This document shows positions 59,371 to 64,000 of a stretch of DNA of 64,000 nt, in pieces; positions within the stretch are counted from its first letter, which is position 1; every line of letters starts with the position of its first letter. A program made the translations under genes and the position numbers. The DNA is taken from NCBI RefSeq assembly GCF_014648255.1, contig NZ_BMQT01000012.1, positions 62,001-126,000 of the forward strand, read 5' to 3'. Below the pieces are notes generated by a model that was not told the DNA's origin, made no database searches, and worked only from the letters and a program-made list of their open reading frames with translations. Source of the stretch: Nocardioides albus (GTDB taxonomy: Bacteria; Actinomycetota; Actinomycetes; Propionibacteriales; Nocardioidaceae).

Positions 59371-60716
59371 GCCTTCCAAGCCCGCGGTGCCGCTCCGCCG
59401 CGCGGATCCGGCAGCAGCTCACGCACCCTCGGATGGGTGAGCACCGCACCTACGCAGACGAGCACCACCATCTGCATCACACCGAGCCGGTAGAACGGGA
59501 GCATGACGACGGACGCGATCAGGACGCCGTGCAGCCAGAGCCCCGCGGTCCCGGGGGCTCTCCGCGCACGCCACACGAGGGCTGCAAGGAAGGCGCAGAA
59601 CAGAGCGAGGCCGACGAACCCGTAGCTGTACATCACCGACCAGATCTGGCCTTGCGTACCCAGGGCGATGCCGATCGTCGAGTCGGTCCGTGGGTTCGCC
59701 CACCCGACCAGGGGTGACTGGAGCGTCGCCCGGACGGTCTCGACATAGACCGCGACGCGGGTGTCCGCGCTCGCCCCGCCACTGACCACCTGCCGCTCGA
59801 AGAACGAGCCCACGGCACCGCTCGCGATCAACGCGACCACGGCGAGAGCCCCGAGCGTGAGAAGACGTGCTCCGGAGCGGAGCCTGCCCCGGGCGATGAG
59901 CCGAATCGTGACGTACGCCCCGCAGACTGCCAGTGCGAGAGCCATCGACCGATTGCCCGACGCCAGGATCGGATGGATCGAGAGGACGAGCACCGCGAGA
60001 AGGAGGATCTTGGTTCGCCGGCTCGACCAGGTGAGGCGGGCCAGGACCACAGGAGTGAGCAGAGCGACCGCACTCCCCCAGCTGTTGGCGTAGGGGAACG
60101 GCGCCGCCGGGCGGTTGAACGGTTCGCTCGCCCCCCAGATCTGCTGGACCTCCGCCATCGACGGCAACAGCAGATCCCGCACCAGCTCGTTTCCCGAGAT
60201 CGCGCCGGGCAGCACGCTGGTGAGCAGGACTCCGAACGGCGCCTGCAGACGTACGTCAGGAATCCAGGTCGCCAGCTCGCCGAGAAGCACGACCGCGACC
60301 CAGAACGCCACCATGGCGTCGACGACGTAGCGCAGCGATCGGCCAGGCAGGGCGCGCGCATAGGCCAGCACGACGCCGGCGACGACGAGCTCGGAGTACT
60401 TCTGGACATAGCCGACGGCCTGGCCGGGGCTGTCGATCAGTACGAGGCTGGTCAGCGCCCAGAGCGCGAACGCGACGTACAGTCCGAGCACGACGTCGAC
60501 CCGGAAGGTCCCGCGCTGAATCAGGAAAGCGACCTGGACCAGGGCCATCACGACCGGGAACACCACTGCCAGGCCGAGCGCCCAAGCCACCGGATATCCG
60601 GCGACCAGCACGATGACCGGCCAGACCGGCACGCTCGGCTGCCCGCCACGACGGGGCGCGGGCGTGGTGAGCGTGCCCGCCCGGAGGGGCGGCGCGGTTT
60701 CAGGCGTCGAGGTCAC
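59367..60716 (-). CDS. O-antigen ligase / Wzy-like polymerase
   Basis: A 449-residue membrane protein with about twelve helices and a large outer loop (AISGNELVRDLLLPSM ... WGASEPFNRPAAPFPYANSWG), as in the WaaL/Wzy family. GTG 60716 is preferred: GAAGGA stands nine bases before it, and the shared promoter at 60769 would leave only a few bases to the ATG at 60752. It polymerises or ligates the repeat unit outside the membrane. It forms an operon with the flippase. Confidence 0.82.
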   Translation of the reverse strand: MTSTPETAPPLRAGTLTTPAPRRGGQPSVPVWPVIVLVAGYPVAWALGLAVVFPVVMALVQVAFLIQRGTFRVDVVLGLYVAFALWALTSLVLIDSPGQAVGYVQKYSELVVAGVVLAYARALPGRSLRYVVDAMVAFWVAVVLLGELATWIPDVRLQAPFGVLLTSVLPGAISGNELVRDLLLPSMAEVQQIWGASEPFNRPAAPFPYANSWGSAVALLTPVVLARLTWSSRRTKILLLAVLVLSIHPILASGNRSMALALAVCGAYVTIRLIARGRLRSGARLLTLGALAVVALIASGAVGSFFERQVVSGGASADTRVAVYVETVRATLQSPLVGWANPRTDSTIGIALGTQGQIWSVMYSYGFVGLALFCAFLAALVWRARRAPGTAGLWLHGVLIASVVMLPFYRLGVMQMVVLVCVGAVLTHPRVRELLPDPRGGAAPRAWKA

Positions 60717-60768
60717 GTGGTCGGGTCCTTCATCGGCACTAGGGGCGGGCATTCGCCCGAACACCTTC

Positions 60769-60797
60769 CAGGACACGACTCCGGCACGCCGATGACG
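60769..60797 (-). promoter_or_regulatory. Putative ECF-type promoter for the polymerase-flippase operon
   Basis: On the minus strand CGTCAT (60792-60797), spacer of 16, TGTCCTG (60769-60775), 53 bp before GTG 60716. Spacer and both boxes agree with the copy at 57672. Confidence 0.65.
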
Positions 60798-60862
60798 GCA
60801 CCACTGCCCCCAATCGTGCGGTGTGCATCACACACTCGCCACGGGTCCTGGTCGCTCCTGCT

Positions 60863-62455
60863 CTATTGATCCCCGTGGTTCGGGTCGCCTGCTTGCTGCT
60901 TCTGCTTCGGCCCGCCCTGGTGACCGTCCTTGTGATCGTTCTGGTGACCGTACTTGTGACCGCGACCGCGCCCCTTGTCAGACAGGCTGAGCGTGATCGC
61001 CGCGCCACCAGGCACGACGATCGTGATGCCCGACCCCGGTCTGGTGCCGGGCCCGGGGTGCTCGGGCTCCGTGGGCTTCGTCGGCTTCGTCGGCTCCGGA
61101 CCAGTGGTCTCTGGCTGTGGCGATGACGAGAGCGGCTTGCCGGTCGGGGTCGGCTCGACGGGAGCCGAGGCCGTCGGCTCCGGGGTCGTGAGTGCCGGAC
61201 GCGAGGCCGGCGTCTCGACGGGTGCGCCCGGCTCCGCCGGAGACGCGGATTCTTCGTTCCGCGGATCTTGGGTCGGGGCTGTACCCGGCTGTGACTGGTT
61301 GCCATCGGAGATCGGCGCGGAAGGAACGACGGGGAGATCCGTCGGAGCCGGATCCGCGGCAGACCCGCTGTGGTCGGGCTCGGTGGTGGCACCGTGCGAC
61401 TCCGGCCTGGGCCAAGCCTCGGCGTCTGCCACCGGCACGCTCTGTTCGGCGCCGGGGGCCGGGGTTCGACTACCCGTCGCACCGATACCGATGGTGACCG
61501 CTGCCGCGGCGACGAGCATCACCGTAGCCACGGAGGCGATCGTTCCACCCACGAAGCCGCCCGCTGCCGTTCCACCCACTGCGGCGCCCGCGGCCGAACC
61601 GCCCGACGCTGCACCACCGGAGGCCCCACCGCTCGCGGTCCCGCTGCCGACGAAGAAGCCGGCCAGCAACCCGCCTTTCGCAACATCGAGAGAGACGATC
61701 CCGGATCCCAGAATGATCGGCAGCAGGACGCCCTTGAGGCTCGTGTCGAGGTCGGAGGTCTCCCTGACGAGGACCGTGCACTTCACACAGGTCGACAGGT
61801 GCTCCTCGAAGATGGCAGCGTCCTTGCGACGTAGACCACCGCGCTGGTACGCCCCGATCCGGTCGACGTTCCAGGCGCACGCCGGGTCCACGTCCTCAGA
61901 GCTCACGTGCGCCTGCAGCCACCCGATCCGCAGCCCTTCACGAGCCCGGTAGGCCAGTGCGGCCGCGGCGTTGGCGCTCAATCCGAGCAACGGACCCGCT
62001 TCACGGGCGGACATCCCCTCGACTGCGGTGTACCACAGGATCGTGCGCCACTCCGGGCGCAGGCTCTTGAACGCCTGACCGGTGACGGTCTGCTCCAGCA
62101 GCACGTCCTCGAACATCGCATCGACGTCCACCTCCGACGACAGATCCTCGATGGTGTGTTCCTTGGCCCGATCCCGCGCCCAGTTCATCGACACCGCACG
62201 GATGGAGGCGTACAGGTACGGGCGAAACGCGTCGCGCGGCCCCTTCCCCCCACGGATCGCGGACAACACCCGCGTGAACGCCTCCTGCACAAGGTCCTCT
62301 GGGTCGTAGCGGTGAGAGATCTGCCGCGCAGCGCGCATGCCCGCATCGGAGTGCCGAGCCCACAAGCCACCGTACGCGGCTTCATCACCCTCACGAACGC
62401 GGTCGACGAGCACTAGATCAGAGACATCCTGATCGGATGGTTTGACTTCGAACAT
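60863..62455 (-). CDS. Membrane-bound ECF sigma factor fused to a zinc-finger anti-sigma domain
   Basis: A 530-residue protein. Residues 1-170 are an ECF sigma factor: region 2 with DPEDLVQEAFTRVLSA, region 4 with SLRPEWRTILWYTAVEGMSAREAGPLLGLS. Next, FEEHLSTCVKC gives H-x3-C-x2-C, the ZAS anti-sigma motif. Gly/Ala-rich hydrophobic segments (one is ASVATVMLVAAAAVTIGIG) cross the membrane. The remaining 200 residues are Pro/Thr/Ser/Glu-rich with a basic, His-rich tail outside the cell. ATG 62455 was preferred (AGAGAG upstream). Placed beside the exopolysaccharide operons, it is the likely reader of their shared promoter; release may need proteolysis. Confidence 0.85.
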   Translation of the reverse strand: MFEVKPSDQDVSDLVLVDRVREGDEAAYGGLWARHSDAGMRAARQISHRYDPEDLVQEAFTRVLSAIRGGKGPRDAFRPYLYASIRAVSMNWARDRAKEHTIEDLSSEVDVDAMFEDVLLEQTVTGQAFKSLRPEWRTILWYTAVEGMSAREAGPLLGLSANAAAALAYRAREGLRIGWLQAHVSSEDVDPACAWNVDRIGAYQRGGLRRKDAAIFEEHLSTCVKCTVLVRETSDLDTSLKGVLLPIILGSGIVSLDVAKGGLLAGFFVGSGTASGGASGGAASGGSAAGAAVGGTAAGGFVGGTIASVATVMLVAAAAVTIGIGATGSRTPAPGAEQSVPVADAEAWPRPESHGATTEPDHSGSAADPAPTDLPVVPSAPISDGNQSQPGTAPTQDPRNEESASPAEPGAPVETPASRPALTTPEPTASAPVEPTPTGKPLSSSPQPETTGPEPTKPTKPTEPEHPGPGTRPGSGITIVVPGGAAITLSLSDKGRGRGHKYGHQNDHKDGHQGGPKQKQQAGDPNHGDQ

Positions 62456-62659
62456 CACATCTCTCTGCTTTCGGCCCCGGAGAGGTCCAGGGGCAAGGAC
62501 CATGAGGTCCGCACAGTGCGTGGCACTGCCCGATCTGCGGAACCGGTATCACAACCAGCCACTCACCGTGGCACAGCGTTCAGCGGCAACCAATCGCAAA
62601 CGGGGTGAATCGAGGGTGAACCAGGGGTGAGATCGGTGTGAGGCGCACTAGCCAGGGCC

Positions 62660-63571
62660 TCAGGCGGCGTGACGGCTCCGGTAGGTGGTCGGCGAGGTGC
62701 CGTGGTGACGCTTGAAGGCCGCGCTCAGGGCGAACGGGTTGGCGTAGCCGACGCGTCCGGCGATCGCCGAGAGGGTCAGGTCCGTGCCGACCAGCAGGTC
62801 TGCGGCCAGAGCGAGCCGCCACCTTGTCAGGTACGCAAGTGGTGGCTCCCCGACCTGCTCGGTGAAGCGTCGAGCCAGTGCGGCTCGCGAGAGACCGACC
62901 TGCTCACCGAGGCCGGCGACGGTCCAGGGCAGCTCGGGGTGCTGCTCCATGGCACGCAGCACCGCGGCCACCGCGTCGTCGGCGGGAAGGGCAGGCGAGT
63001 CCGCGAGCACCTCCCGCACGGCTTTGACCACGAGCACGTCGAGCAGCCGGTCGAGCAGCGCCGCCTGGCCGGCCTCCTCACGCACCAGCTCTGCCGACAG
63101 CAGGTCGAGGACCGCGTTGTCGAAGCCGCGCAGCACCACGCTGGTCGGCAGCCGGGACAGCAGCAGCGAGCCCACGGATGTCTCGCGCTCATAGGTCCCG
63201 ATGAGCATCACTGTCGCCTCCGGCGAGCGGCTGTTCCCCCAGGTGCGTACGCCCAGCGCCAGCTCCTCGGCCAGCAGAGCCCCGTTCGGGTCGACACAGA
63301 CCTGGCCGGGCAGGATCCGAATGTCGGCGGCGCGATCGGCCGAGTCGGCGATGACATAGGTCGCCGGCCCGCGGCACACGATCACGTCGCCCGCCGCCAC
63401 CTCCTGAGGCCCGTCGCAGCCGGTGAAGACCGCCTCGCCGCGTGCGATCGCGATGACCGTGAGCGGCACCTCGTCCTCGGCAGTGATCGACCACTCCCCG
63501 GCGAACACCGCCTTCAACAGGAAGGCGGCTTGGGCCCGCGGGCCGTCCATGAGCAGATCGAGTGACGACAT
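62660..63571 (-). CDS. AraC-family regulator with cupin-type N-terminal domain
   Basis: A 303-residue protein. The N-terminal two-thirds form the cupin_6-type sensor (PLTVIAIARGEAVFTGCDG). The C-terminal domain has two helix-turn-helix units: GLGEQVGLSRAALARRFTEQVG and LSAIAGRVGYANPFALSAAFKRHHGTSPTTYR. It is divergent from an NmrA-like oxidoreductase, a common pairing in which the AraC protein controls the reductase. ATG 63571 and 63589 are both possible starts; neither has a strong ribosome site. Confidence 0.88.
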   Translation of the reverse strand: MSSLDLLMDGPRAQAAFLLKAVFAGEWSITAEDEVPLTVIAIARGEAVFTGCDGPQEVAAGDVIVCRGPATYVIADSADRAADIRILPGQVCVDPNGALLAEELALGVRTWGNSRSPEATVMLIGTYERETSVGSLLLSRLPTSVVLRGFDNAVLDLLSAELVREEAGQAALLDRLLDVLVVKAVREVLADSPALPADDAVAAVLRAMEQHPELPWTVAGLGEQVGLSRAALARRFTEQVGEPPLAYLTRWRLALAADLLVGTDLTLSAIAGRVGYANPFALSAAFKRHHGTSPTTYRSRHAA

Positions 63572-63644
63572 GGTGAGACGATAACGCATGCTCGATGGAG
63601 CCGGACGTATTCCGTCGTCGCTCTCGACGGGCCAGATTAGAGGC

Positions 63645-64000
63645 ATGACAACACTCATCACCGGCGCCACCGGCAAGACCGGCCAGCGCGTCGCCCACCG
63701 CCTCCAGACCCTCGACCACGACGTACGTGCCGTCACCCGCCACTCGACACCCCGGTTCGACTGGCACGACCAGGCCACCTGGTCCGAGGCCGTCGACGGT
63801 TGCGCGTCGGCCTACCTGACCTTCCAGCCCGACCTCGGCCTGCCGGGTGCCGACGAGATCATCGGCGCGTTCGCCGCGCAGGCGGTCGCCGCGGGCTGCA
63901 GCCGGCTCGTGCTGCTCTCCGGCCGCGGCGAGGACGGTGCCCAGCGAGCCGAGCAGGCGATGATGGCCTCCGGCGCCGAGTGGACGATCCTGCGTTCGGC
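63645..64000 (+). CDS. NmrA-like NAD(P)-binding oxidoreductase (partial, cut by window end)
   Basis: The first 118 codons are present. LITGATGKTGQRVAHRL is the Rossmann dinucleotide motif of NmrA/atypical SDR proteins, and RLVLLSGRGEDGAQRAEQAM follows as in that family. GATTAGAGG precedes the ATG. The C-terminal part lies outside the window. It is divergent from the AraC gene 73 bp away. Substrate unknown. Confidence 0.85.
   Translation, partial: MTTLITGATGKTGQRVAHRLQTLDHDVRAVTRHSTPRFDWHDQATWSEAVDGCASAYLTFQPDLGLPGADEIIGAFAAQAVAAGCSRLVLLSGRGEDGAQRAEQAMMASGAEWTILRS

Noticed and set aside
62456..62659. Copy of the CGTCAT...TGTC promoter before the sigma-fusion gene
   Set aside because: I looked for it on both strands and found no match, so autoregulation through this promoter is not supported. 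No gene was seen in this gap either.

Overview
This is a high-GC actinobacterial chromosome segment. Gene content fits a mycolate-free soil actinobacterium; Nocardioidaceae (for example Nocardioides) is my best guess, made from protein resemblance and not proven. I see no rRNA, tRNA, CRISPR array, transposase or phage gene. Genes are dense, and many neighbours overlap through ATGA, GTGA or TGATG.

0-4.6 kb: the 3' end of a sugar-lactone oxidase-like gene, an MFS exporter, and a beta-lactamase locus laid out like blaA-blaB/blaL of Streptomyces cacaoi. A LysR regulator overlaps a cytosolic penicillin-recognising-type protein, and a Tat-exported class A beta-lactamase is divergent.

4.6-31.6 kb: a steroid C/D-ring (HIP) degradation regulon. 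It holds echA20, ipdC, fadA6, ipdF, fadE30, an enoyl-CoA hydratase, fadE31, fadE32, fadE33, ipdA, ipdB, kstR2 and fadD3, plus two SDR genes and a second thiolase. Six copies of an 18-bp palindrome (ACCAAGCA-NN-TGCTNGGT), the expected KstR2 operator, lie in front of every transcription unit except the internal ones. Unrelated genes are interspersed: a YidC paralogue, two secreted beta-sandwich proteins, a PGRP amidase with FG-GAP repeats, a CPA2 antiporter and a RelE/ParE-type toxin-antitoxin pair.

31.6-38.1 kb: nitroreductase, YhgE/Pip and MMPL membrane proteins under a divergent TetR regulator.

38.1-62.5 kb: a cell-surface locus. An 11-gene minus-strand operon runs from a Wzz-like chain-length protein through glycosyltransferases, a cytidylyltransferase and a CDP-alcohol phosphotransferase, to a GH16 hydrolase and two very large secreted proteins with a fibrinogen-type domain and a beta-propeller. 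On the plus strand a mirrored set encodes a small secreted protein and two further propeller giants. A flippase and a polymerase/ligase lie upstream, followed by a membrane protein that fuses an ECF sigma factor to a zinc-finger anti-sigma domain and a Pro/Thr-rich exterior tail. Five promoters in this locus, each pointing at its gene, share CGTCAT-N15/16-TGTC(T/C)TG. I propose that the sigma fusion controls an exopolysaccharide-plus-adhesin system through this promoter. This is the strongest candidate for an undescribed system in the window.

62.6-64 kb: an AraC regulator and a divergent NmrA-like NAD(P)-binding protein, cut by the window end.

Six convergent gene pairs are separated by long palindromes that fall into three sequence families, each present twice.
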